Notes: generated by a model not told the origin, from the sequence alone. Positions 1 to 5,588 are shown, counted from the stretch's first letter. The stretch: 5,588 nt of DNA from Lysobacterales bacterium (GCA_029287515.1 JARFQZ010000181.1:1-5588), one strand, 5' to 3'. Numbers and translations are program-made.

Positions 1-987
1 CTGCGGCGCCAGCTGGACATCAGCCCGAGCCGCAGGAGCAACCGGTTCGCCATGCGCCTTGAATACAACGAGGTCATGATGGCGGAATGCTCCGAACAGG
101 AACTGAGCGCCTGGGAGCTGTTGTCTGGCGGCCCCGTGGAACTGGATGAGATTGTCGATCGCGACAGGGATGCCGCCCGTGCCATCGCGCGGCTGCAGCG
201 CAAGGGCATGGCCATCTACAGTGGATTCACGCCCACCGACGCGGCGCACGTTTTGGGCTTGAGCAGCCATTGGTGCACGGAGGCGGCCAGGCTCGCTGCA
301 CTGGTCTGGGCCAGGCAGATGCGGCATGTGTACGGACTAGGCCGCTGGCAAGAGGGCGATGCTGAAACGCCCAGCCGGCATGTATTCGAGACCGTGGGCC
401 AGCAGATCAGCCGGGCGCTTATCGAGGCCGGACTGCACCAGCACCGGTCGCTGGATGAAGCGGCATCACGCAACCTGACCGGCCTGCTGGCGGACCTGGT
501 TTTCGAGTCCAGCGATTCTCCGGGTCCACATCCCGCATCGGGGTCACTGTTCCACCTGAAATTCGCGGCGGACTATCCGGTGGTAGGCGTCGGTGCGCCT
601 GCATCGACCTTTTTCCCCGATGCGGCTAACCGTCTTGGCGTTGAGCTGACTCTGCCCGCCAATGCGGAAGTCGCGAACGCATTCGGGGCCGTGATGGGAA
701 GTATAGTCCAGCGGACGAGCGTGCTGGTGACGCAACCGCTGCACGGGCAGTTTATCGTTCATAGTGACAGCGGGCCGATGAATTTCGCAAGCCTGCACGA
801 GGCCGTTTCGACCGCCGAGGAAATTGCCCGGGTAAAAGTCGGCCAGTTGGCCCGCGAAGCCGGCGCCGATTCTGCCGAGATCGGTTTGAGCAGCCAGGAC
901 AAACACATCCGGCATGATGTCGACGGCGACCTGTTTCTCGAAACCCGGATCACTGCCACCGCTACAGGCAGGCCACGAATCTGTTAA
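1..987 (+). CDS. Hydantoinase/oxoprolinase (HyuA-type) family protein, C-terminal part
   Basis: The reading frame is open from base 1 and ends at TAA 985-987, giving 328 residues without the true start. The ATG at 52 is internal: the 17 codons before it are in frame and unbroken. The fragment carries family hallmarks: GFTPTDAAHVLG at fragment residues 75-86, GVGAPASTFFPDAANRLG at about 196-213, and LPANAEVANAFGAVMG at about 218-233, followed by the usual C-terminal stretch of VHS...FASLHEA and an alanine-rich helix. Family members are usually about 650-700 residues, so roughly half is present. Known relatives are the ATP-using A subunits of N-methylhydantoinase, 5-oxoprolinase and acetone carboxylase-type enzymes, which open cyclic amides or activate small carbonyl substrates, usually with a HyuB partner. 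No hyuB follows here, so any partner would lie upstream. The substrate cannot be assigned. A 270-nt gap separates it from the cytochrome gene, which argues against a shared operon. Confidence 0.88.
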   Translation: MRRQLDISPSRRSNRFAMRLEYNEVMMAECSEQELSAWELLSGGPVELDEIVDRDRDAARAIARLQRKGMAIYSGFTPTDAAHVLGLSSHWCTEAARLAALVWARQMRHVYGLGRWQEGDAETPSRHVFETVGQQISRALIEAGLHQHRSLDEAASRNLTGLLADLVFESSDSPGPHPASGSLFHLKFAADYPVVGVGAPASTFFPDAANRLGVELTLPANAEVANAFGAVMGSIVQRTSVLVTQPLHGQFIVHSDSGPMNFASLHEAVSTAEEIARVKVGQLAREAGADSAEIGLSSQDKHIRHDVDGDLFLETRITATATGRPRIC

Positions 988-1141
988 GAGCCGGCACCGT
1001 TCAAAACTTGCGTAAGGTCGCTCCGGACCGACGGGTTAATCTGATCGATTCGGAAAGATTGTCTCAGAAAAGTAATGTTTCTTGTTAGCCCAATAGCCCA
1101 TCTGTGTTAGTGGATTTGTTAAATAGTTCAGAATTCGTTAC

Positions 1142-1167
1142 CAATTCATGACCTAAATCATGGTTTG
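1142..1167. promoter_or_regulatory. Imperfect palindrome, candidate Crp/Fnr-family operator
   Basis: The arms read CAA-N2-CATGA, then 6 bases, then TCATG-N2-TTG, centred at 1154.5. All eight outer and inner arm positions pair; only the two N2 spacers do not. The core TGA-N6-TCA is the half-site geometry shared by Crp (TGTGA-N6-TCACA) and Fnr (TTGAT-N4-ATCAA) sites, though the flanking bases fit neither consensus well. It lies 103 bp upstream of the start codon of a respiratory cytochrome, a typical target for oxygen- or electron-acceptor-responsive regulators. The symmetry is seen directly; the regulator is inference. Confidence 0.45.
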
Positions 1168-1194
1168 AAGGTGGCGCAAATGGTCTCCTATGGC
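1165..1194 (+). promoter_or_regulatory. Weak sigma70-like promoter candidate for the decaheme cytochrome gene
   Basis: TTGAAG at 1165-1170 matches four of six -35 positions. After an 18-bp spacer, TATGGC at 1189-1194 matches only the first three -10 positions. A poor -10 would suit an activator-dependent promoter: the palindrome at 1142-1167 overlaps the -35, and its centre would lie roughly 44-46 bp before a start near 1199-1201. This is the best pair I find between 988 and 1257, but it is weak, and other starts are possible. Confidence 0.22.
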
Positions 1195-1205
1195 TTGGAA
1201 CAGTC

Positions 1206-1223
1206 CGGGATAAGGGTATCCCG
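1206..1223 (+). other. Perfect stem-loop in the 5' leader of the cytochrome gene
   Basis: CGGGATA (1206-1212) pairs fully with TATCCCG (1217-1223) around an AGGG loop. There is no T-tract afterwards, so it is not an intrinsic terminator of the upstream gene. It sits 34 nt before the start codon and leaves the ribosome binding site free. If transcription starts near 1200, the hairpin would be at the very 5' end of the mRNA, where such structures often protect transcripts. That role is inference. Confidence 0.4.
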
Positions 1224-1245
1224 CTACCAATAATTAAATGCAGAT

Positions 1246-1250
1246 GGAGG
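1246..1250 (+). promoter_or_regulatory. Ribosome binding site of the decaheme cytochrome
   Basis: GGAGG lies 7 nt before ATG 1258. It is a near-consensus Shine-Dalgarno sequence at ideal spacing, and it fixes the start, which is directly followed by a good signal peptide. Confidence 0.85.
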
Positions 1251-1257
1251 ACCAATA

Positions 1258-3522
1258 ATGAAGAAGCAATTTAATTTGTGGCTTGCTGTATGCCTCGTCC
1301 TCTTGCTGGGCATCAGTGTATCGGTTCCCGCCAAGAGTGCAGACCAGGGGTTTACTGCCACTATCGAGGCGGACCAGGCCGGTGAAACCACTGAAACCCT
1401 GGTGGTTCAGCTCTTCCCGGGCATTGATTTCACTCTCATCGACTTCGTGATTCCTGCAGATTTGCAGCCCGAAGTGACTTTTTCCCTGACTGATCCCGTC
1501 GGTGACCCGATGGATCTTTTTGGTAATCCGGCTCTTGGAACGATTGATATCCGTTTCATGCTGTCGTACGTCCCGGTGGGTGAAGAGAACAAGGTCAATT
1601 ACCACGAAAGGTTACGTGACCGCGGTGGTGAATACACCACGGTGGAATTGGGAACGTATATTTACAAGTTCGCCACGGTGCTGCCGGCAGATTACGAGAT
1701 GGACGCCACCCACACGCTGGCCTCCGTTGCCACGCAGGATCTCCGCCAGACGGAATTCGCCGAATACGGCCTGTCACGTTACTACGACAACGACATTTAC
1801 AACTTTATCCCGTCCGGTGACGGCGAACCGATGCCTCGTGATATCGTCGCTACCGCAACCTGTAACAACTGCCATGACCCGCTGGGCGAGCATGGCGGCC
1901 GTTACCAGGAAGTCCAGACCTGCACGCAGTGCCACAATACAGCCACTCTGGGGCCCGAGTCAGCAGATGAACTGAGCTATGATTTCGGCCCTGTGGTGCA
2001 TCGCGTTCATTCCAGCAACGAACCGGAGACCGGAACAGTTCACTACCCGACCGCACTCAACGACTGCCAGGTTTGCCACACGGGCGGCGCCCCCACGGCC
2101 GACATGCCGATGGTCGCCGATCCCAATCCCATCCCGACTTGCGATGGCCATCCTCGCGGCATGACCAACATCGTCTGGGGAGATGCAGGCCCTGTCAGGA
2201 TCAACATTGGTTCAGCTGACGGCACGCTTTTCGGCACGGCAAATGGCGCCGGCTCCGCCGAGACCGGTAATTGGGTGAGCAACGGTATGGACTTCTACCT
2301 GAGCGACGCTGATAACGGTGATCTGCTGCAGGTGATGAATGTCGACCTGAGCGTCTACGGTTGTGCAGGCAACGCACCTTACACTTACGGCAATCCCGAA
2401 GGAACCGTAGGTGCGATGCACACCAACTGGATGACCCGCCCGTCGCGGCTGGACTGCGGCGGTTGCCACGCGAACATCGACTGGGAAACCGGTGAAGGCC
2501 ATGCCGCTGGTCCCCAGGACAGCGACGAACTGTGCAGCATCTGCCACCAGGCGGACAGCGGTGAAGAATTTGACGCTTCGGTTGCCGGCGCGCACACGGT
2601 GCCGCTGGCATCCACAGCACTGGCTGGCGTCTTTGTTGATATCTTGGAAGTCACCGATACCGCTCCTGGCCAGAGGCCCACGGTGGTATTCTCGCTGACC
2701 AGCAAGTTCGGCCCGATCGCCCCGGCCACGCTGGATCGCCTGCTGTTCGTACTGAGTGGCCCGAACGAGGATTTCGATTTCTATGCCCAGGAAAATGTGC
2801 TGGGTGGCTTGACGGCAGTGGAAGGCGGCTGGAGTTATACCTTCGACGCCAAGGTCCCGATGGACGCCGAAGGCTCTTACTCGGTATCTTTCGAAGGACG
2901 TATCACCACCGAGGTTAACGGTGAGAGCGAGCGCGATTCCGCCGAAAATGCCATGGTTGCGGTTGCGGTGACGGATTCCGAGCCAGATCCCCGCCGCATG
3001 ATCGTAGACGACGCCAAGTGCGAGGCCTGCCACTCGAACCTAAGCCTTCACGGCGACAACCGTAAAAATGCGACCGAGTACTGCCAGACCTGCCACATGC
3101 CGGCGGCTACCGACGAGGCAGTCCGGCTGGAAGGCGAGCCCGAGAGTATCCACTTCAAGTACATGATCCACAAGATTCACCGTGGAGCCGAGCTGGAGAA
3201 CCTCCCGTACATCGTCTATGGCTATCGCAGCAGCGTGCACGATTACAGCGAAGTACACTATCCTGGTGACCTGCGTAACTGCGAAACCTGCCACGTCGAA
3301 GACAGCTATGGTGTTCCGCTGCCTGAAGGCGCGTTGCCGACAGTCAGCCCGGCTGCCGATATTCCAGTGATGGAGCCGATCACGGCGACCTGCCTGTCAT
3401 GCCACGACGGTAGTTCAAGCGTTTCTCACGCACTGGCCAATACCAGTGCATTCGGTGAGTCATGCGAAACCTGCCACGGTGACGGCAAATCCGCGTCGGT
3501 TGACAGGGTACACGCTCGCTAG
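1258..3522 (+). CDS. OmcA/MtrC-family decaheme c-type cytochrome
   Basis: This is a complete 754-residue protein with ten CXXCH haem-attachment motifs, at C202, C222, C270, C400, C426, C588, C609, C675, C712 and C736, and it likely carries electrons outside the cytoplasm. Residues 1-28 are a Sec signal peptide (MKKQFN, then a hydrophobic core). There is no cysteine at the cleavage region, so it is not an obvious lipoprotein. The order fits the MtrC/MtrF/OmcA fold: beta domain I (about 30-190), pentaheme domain II (about 195-430), beta domain III (about 450-580), pentaheme domain IV (585-745). The two pentaheme halves repeat one pattern: CXXCH-x5-HG, a second CXXCH, H-x2-H (H248/H251; H638/H641), VHYP (H262; H667), then CXXCH eight residues later. 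H212 and H598 are likely distal haem ligands. Shewanella homologues (about 640-735 residues) are surface lipoproteins that reduce metals or flavins through MtrAB; no MtrA or MtrB gene is in view. An extra module sits between haems 3 and 4. The exact electron acceptor is unknown. Confidence 0.95.
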   Translation: MKKQFNLWLAVCLVLLLGISVSVPAKSADQGFTATIEADQAGETTETLVVQLFPGIDFTLIDFVIPADLQPEVTFSLTDPVGDPMDLFGNPALGTIDIRFMLSYVPVGEENKVNYHERLRDRGGEYTTVELGTYIYKFATVLPADYEMDATHTLASVATQDLRQTEFAEYGLSRYYDNDIYNFIPSGDGEPMPRDIVATATCNNCHDPLGEHGGRYQEVQTCTQCHNTATLGPESADELSYDFGPVVHRVHSSNEPETGTVHYPTALNDCQVCHTGGAPTADMPMVADPNPIPTCDGHPRGMTNIVWGDAGPVRINIGSADGTLFGTANGAGSAETGNWVSNGMDFYLSDADNGDLLQVMNVDLSVYGCAGNAPYTYGNPEGTVGAMHTNWMTRPSRLDCGGCHANIDWETGEGHAAGPQDSDELCSICHQADSGEEFDASVAGAHTVPLASTALAGVFVDILEVTDTAPGQRPTVVFSLTSKFGPIAPATLDRLLFVLSGPNEDFDFYAQENVLGGLTAVEGGWSYTFDAKVPMDAEGSYSVSFEGRITTEVNGESERDSAENAMVAVAVTDSEPDPRRMIVDDAKCEACHSNLSLHGDNRKNATEYCQTCHMPAATDEAVRLEGEPESIHFKYMIHKIHRGAELENLPYIVYGYRSSVHDYSEVHYPGDLRNCETCHVEDSYGVPLPEGALPTVSPAADIPVMEPITATCLSCHDGSSSVSHALANTSAFGESCETCHGDGKSASVDRVHAR
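2122..2376 (+). other. Inserted beta-sandwich-like module within pentaheme domain II
   Basis: This covers residues about 289-373 of the cytochrome, between haem 3 (C270) and haem 4 (C400). Haems 3 and 4 are 130 residues apart here, against 37 for the matching pair in domain IV (C675 to C712), so about 90 residues are extra. The segment starts PNPIPTCDG, continues with alternating polar and hydrophobic strands (IVWGDAGPVRINIGSADGTLF), then GSAETGNWVSNGMDFYL, and ends near C369. From memory this resembles an Ig-like unit (PNPI..CDG, then PDG.LFA, then SA.TG.WV.DG..FYL) found in unrelated bacterial proteins, including ones associated with glycosyltransferases. C295 and C369 are its only cysteines and could form a disulfide joining its ends. 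The domain identity is unverified. Confidence 0.6.
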
Positions 3523-3536
3523 GGTGTGATTGAAAA

Positions 3537-3550
3537 GGGCTGTAGAGCCC
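3537..3550 (-). terminator. Small hairpin, second terminator candidate for the minus-strand operon
   Basis: Read on the minus strand this is GGGCT, a CTAC loop, AGCCC, then TTTTCA. The 5-bp GC-rich stem followed by four T residues is the layout of an intrinsic terminator, acting after the stronger hairpin at 3564-3591. On the plus strand it has no T-tract. The stem is short, so it may only be a back-up. Confidence 0.45.
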
Positions 3551-3563
3551 GAAGAAAACCCCT

Positions 3564-3591
3564 GGGGCAGGATGTTTCGGCATCCTGCCCC
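3564..3591. terminator. Strong, probably bidirectional intrinsic terminator between convergent genes
   Basis: GGGGCAGGATG (3564-3574) pairs perfectly over 11 bp with CATCCTGCCCC (3581-3591) around the loop TTTCGG. On the plus strand it is followed at once by TTTCTTT (3592-3598), as expected for the end of the cytochrome transcript, whose stop codon ends 41 nt earlier. On the minus strand it begins 5 nt after the methyltransferase stop and is followed by AGGGGTTTTC, a weaker T-tract. It therefore probably stops both transcripts. Confidence 0.88.
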
Positions 3592-3596
3592 TTTCT

Positions 3597-5141
3597 TTAC
3601 CAGAGAGATTCGCTTCCCTGCTCCGGCCGCTTTGCGGCCGCCTTGCGGCGGGATACGTAATCCTCCAACTCTTCGTCGATTGCAGGGTCGAGGGGGGGTT
3701 GCTCATATTCCGCCAGGAGTTGTTTCCAGATCCGGTTCGCCCTGGCCTGCGCGTCGACCGAGCCGGCTTCTTCCCAGGTTTCGAAATTCCGCTGGTCGGA
3801 CAGGATGGGTTGGTAGAAAGCGGTTTCGTAGCGGGACATGGTGTGTTCCACGCCAAAAAAGTGACCGCCCGCGCCGGCTTCTGAAATCGCATCGAGCGCA
3901 ATGGTGTCCTCGTTGACTTCGATGGGCTGCAGGTATTCGGCCATCATCTGCAGCATTTCGGCATCGACGATGAGCTTCTCGAACGATGCAGTCAAACCGC
4001 CTTCCAGCCATCCGGCGGCATGCACGATGATATTGGCGTGACCGGTTATGGCGCCCCATAAAGACATGGCGCTTTCGTAGGTGGATTGTGCGTCCACCAC
4101 GCTGGAAGAGGTCACGTTGCTGGAGCGCATCGGCAGTCCGTAGCGCCTCGCCAGCTGGCCGCTGGCCTGGGCGGCTTTCGCATATTCGGGCGTGCCGAAG
4201 GCAGGCGCGCCGGTGCGCATGTCCACATTGGACGTAAAAGCACCGTAAACCACCGGCGCCCCGGGCCTGACGAGCTGAGTCAGCGTGATGCCCATCAGTG
4301 CTTCGGCGTTCTGCTGCGTAAGTGTTCCCGCCAACGTAACCGGCGCCATGGCGCCCGCCAGCGTAAAAGGCGTGATGCAGACAGCCTGTCCGGCCGACGA
4401 CATCTCGATCAGGCCTTCCGCCATCGGGATGTCGAGTTGCAACGGCGAATTGGTGTTTATGATGGCGAACAGCGCAGGTTTTTCGACAAATTCCTTCTCG
4501 CTGAATCCCAGGCTGATCCGCGCCATGTTGATCGCGTCGCGAGCTCGCGTGCCTCCCAGAGCAATCGGCTGCCAGTTTTTGTCGAGCAGGCGAATCTGGG
4601 CGTGGTACAGGTCCAGGTGGCGGGTCTCCGCGGGCAACTCGATGGGTTCGAATGGCCCGCCGCCCTCCTGGTGAAGGATGTCCAGGCTCTGTACCAGCCT
4701 GATGTAGTCACAGGCCTCGTCGAACGTACCGCGCCTGCGACCCCGGTCCAGGTCGCTGGCATAGGCCGGCCCGCCGACCGAGGTGAACGCCAGGTGGTTT
4801 CCGCCCAGCTTGAAATTCTTTGCGGGGTTGCGCGCATGCAGGGTGAATTCCGATGGCGCCAGGGCGACTTTATCCATTACCAGGTTGCCGTCGATCCGGA
4901 CCATTTCGGTATCGTTATCGACATCCGCCCCGGCCTCGGCAAACAGCTTCCTGGCGCCTTCGTGCATGATGCGCATGCCGTGGTTTTCCAGAAGCTTCAA
5001 AGAGGCCAGGTGGATTTGCTCCAGCTGGTCAGCACTGAGGACCTCCTGCGGGGGGTAGCTATTGACCGGTTGCCGCCAGGGTAACTGGCCGATGCCTCCG
5101 GTACTGCGCCTGCTCCTTGTTCTTCTGCCTCTTCTTGCCAT
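3597..5141 (-). CDS. Trimethylamine methyltransferase (MttB) family protein, non-pyrrolysine type
   Basis: This is a complete 514-residue protein. Members move a methyl group from a tri- or quaternary amine to a corrinoid protein in the cytoplasm. Archaeal MttB uses pyrrolysine at an in-frame amber codon. This frame has no amber codon and ends in TAA, so it belongs to the non-pyrrolysine branch, which includes the glycine betaine enzyme MtgB. Family-typical segments are an Arg-rich N-terminus followed by NSYPPQEVLSADQLEQIH (27-44), FTSVGGPAYASDLDRGRRRGT (119-139), the INTNSPLQLD region (228-237), CITPFTLAGAMAPVTLAG (255-272), VVDAQSTYESAMSLW (348-362), AAGWLEGGLTASFEKLIVDAEML (375-397) and GAGGHFFGVEHT (423-434). 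These fit the TIM-barrel core. The start is supported by GGAG 4 nt upstream and by the usual basic N-terminus. The gene follows a flavin amine oxidase by 12 nt, so the pair probably works on one methylated amine. No corrinoid protein or activator lies in the window. The substrate is unknown. Confidence 0.9.
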   Translation of the reverse strand: MARRGRRTRSRRSTGGIGQLPWRQPVNSYPPQEVLSADQLEQIHLASLKLLENHGMRIMHEGARKLFAEAGADVDNDTEMVRIDGNLVMDKVALAPSEFTLHARNPAKNFKLGGNHLAFTSVGGPAYASDLDRGRRRGTFDEACDYIRLVQSLDILHQEGGGPFEPIELPAETRHLDLYHAQIRLLDKNWQPIALGGTRARDAINMARISLGFSEKEFVEKPALFAIINTNSPLQLDIPMAEGLIEMSSAGQAVCITPFTLAGAMAPVTLAGTLTQQNAEALMGITLTQLVRPGAPVVYGAFTSNVDMRTGAPAFGTPEYAKAAQASGQLARRYGLPMRSSNVTSSSVVDAQSTYESAMSLWGAITGHANIIVHAAGWLEGGLTASFEKLIVDAEMLQMMAEYLQPIEVNEDTIALDAISEAGAGGHFFGVEHTMSRYETAFYQPILSDQRNFETWEEAGSVDAQARANRIWKQLLAEYEQPPLDPAIDEELEDYVSRRKAAAKRPEQGSESLW

Positions 5142-5145
5142 TTAT

Positions 5146-5149
5146 CTCC
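5146..5149 (-). promoter_or_regulatory. Ribosome binding site of the MttB-family gene
   Basis: On the minus strand GGAG lies 4 nt before the ATG at 5141-5139, within the 12-nt gap after the stop codon of the upstream oxidoreductase. This close spacing supports co-transcription and probably coupled translation. Confidence 0.7.
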
Positions 5150-5153
5150 GTAC

Positions 5154-5588
5154 TCAAAGCATGTCTTTGAGGCGGAAATATAGCATGCCCAGCGCGATGA
5201 TCTGGTTGCCCACCCATTGGGAACCGGGAATCCGGAAATGGTCCATGTTGGCGAACAGGTCGAATTTCTCCATGGTGCCGCCAATGGCATCGGCCGTCAG
5301 CTCGCCCATGATATGCGTGGCATTGACCCCGTGCCCGGAATAGCCCTGGCAGTAGTAGACGTTGTTGTTGATTCGGCCCAGCGCCGGGACACGGTTCAGA
5401 ACAATGCCGATCATTCCGCCCCACTCGAAATCGATACGTACGTCCTTTAGCTGCGGGTAGATCTTCAGCATGCGGGGCAGGATGGCTGCCTTGATGCTGG
5501 CGGGTTCGCGCCCCGAGTAATTGCAGCGTCCGCCGTACAGCATTCGTTTGTCCGCGGACAGGCGGTAGTAGTCGACGACTTCGTTGAG
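5154..5588 (-). CDS. FAD-dependent amine oxidoreductase (PuuB/OrdL type), C-terminal part
   Basis: The frame is open to the window edge and ends at TGA (5156-5154), giving the last 144 residues. The ATG at 5543 is internal, since in-frame codons reading LNEVVDYYRLSADKR precede it. Family-typical segments are YYRLSADKRMLYGGR (7-21), EWGGMIGIVLNRVPALGR (55-72), VYYCQGYSGHGVNATHIMGELTADAI (77-102) and FDLFANMDHFRIPG (109-122). These form the C-terminal FAD-binding and substrate-domain part of DAO-fold oxidases such as gamma-glutamylputrescine oxidase PuuB, which oxidise secondary or primary amines to imines with FAD. Full-length members are about 430 residues, so about two thirds lies outside; the dinucleotide-binding GxGxxG motif cannot be checked. 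It is the upstream gene of an operon with the MttB-family gene. A role in oxidising an N-methylated amine is plausible but inferred. Confidence 0.88.
   Translation of the reverse strand, partial: LNEVVDYYRLSADKRMLYGGRCNYSGREPASIKAAILPRMLKIYPQLKDVRIDFEWGGMIGIVLNRVPALGRINNNVYYCQGYSGHGVNATHIMGELTADAIGGTMEKFDLFANMDHFRIPGSQWVGNQIIALGMLYFRLKDML

Noticed and set aside
1016..1029. GGTC/GACC inverted repeat after the HyuA-type gene as a terminator
   Set aside because: The stem is only 4 bp with a 6-nt loop and no T-tract follows; I see no convincing terminator for this gene.
1238..1258. Six-codon leader frame (ATG 1238 to TAA 1256-1258) overlapping the cytochrome start
   Set aside because: It has no ribosome binding site of its own and probably arises by chance in the A-rich leader.
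2140..2151. CDGH at residues 295-298 of the cytochrome as an eleventh haem site
   Set aside because: It lacks the second cysteine of CXXCH and lies in the inserted module; both pentaheme halves are already complete with five sites.
2212..3033. Minus-strand open frame of 273 codons inside the cytochrome gene
   Set aside because: It is antisense to a complete decaheme gene with a good start and haem motifs, and its product resembles no family.
4086..5084. Long plus-strand open frame of 332 codons opposite the MttB-family gene
   Set aside because: Its translation is Arg/Gly/Ala-rich low-complexity with no recognisable family, and it is wholly antisense to a well-supported gene, so it is a GC-bias shadow.
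3597..5141. Pyrrolysine (amber read-through) in the MttB homologue
   Set aside because: The frame runs the full expected length without an in-frame TAG and ends in TAA, so there is no codon for pyrrolysine.
1..5588. CRISPR array, tRNA, insertion sequence or phage-like elements
   Set aside because: I found no regularly spaced repeats, tRNA-like cloverleaf, transposase-like frame or terminal inverted repeats by reading both strands.

Overview
This 5.6 kb window looks like the chromosome of a Gram-negative proteobacterium. A gammaproteobacterium of marine or sediment type is my best guess, from the moderately high GC, the large multiheme cytochrome with a Sec signal peptide, and an MttB-type methyltransferase next to a PuuB-type amine oxidase. 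The lineage is inference; there is no rRNA or other phylogenetic marker here.

Layout: (1) 1-987, plus strand: the last 328 codons of a hydantoinase/oxoprolinase (HyuA-type) protein whose start lies outside the window. (2) 988-1257: an AT-richer intergenic stretch with an imperfect 26-bp palindrome of Crp/Fnr type, a weak promoter candidate, a perfect 7-bp stem-loop and a clear ribosome binding site. (3) 1258-3522, plus strand: a complete 754-residue OmcA/MtrC-family decaheme c-type cytochrome with ten CXXCH motifs split 5+5. (4) 3523-3596: the convergent intergenic region, with a strong bidirectional terminator and a second small hairpin that fits a terminator for the minus strand. (5) 3597-5141, minus strand: a non-pyrrolysine member of the trimethylamine methyltransferase (MttB) family. 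(6) 5154-5588, minus strand: the C-terminal part of a PuuB/OrdL-type FAD-dependent amine oxidoreductase, 12 nt upstream of mttB and surely in the same operon.

The cytochrome is the most interesting object. It has the four-domain order of the Shewanella outer-membrane decaheme proteins (beta, pentaheme, beta, pentaheme), with three differences. It has no lipobox. It lacks cysteines in the second beta domain. It carries an extra module of about 90 residues between hemes 3 and 4 that resembles a beta-sandwich unit seen in unrelated bacterial proteins. No MtrA or MtrB partner lies within the window.

The minus-strand pair suggests catabolism of a methylated or quaternary amine, combining demethylation with flavin-dependent amine oxidation. 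The substrate cannot be read from the sequence. The HyuA-type protein may belong to related C/N catabolism, but nothing here links it directly to the other genes.
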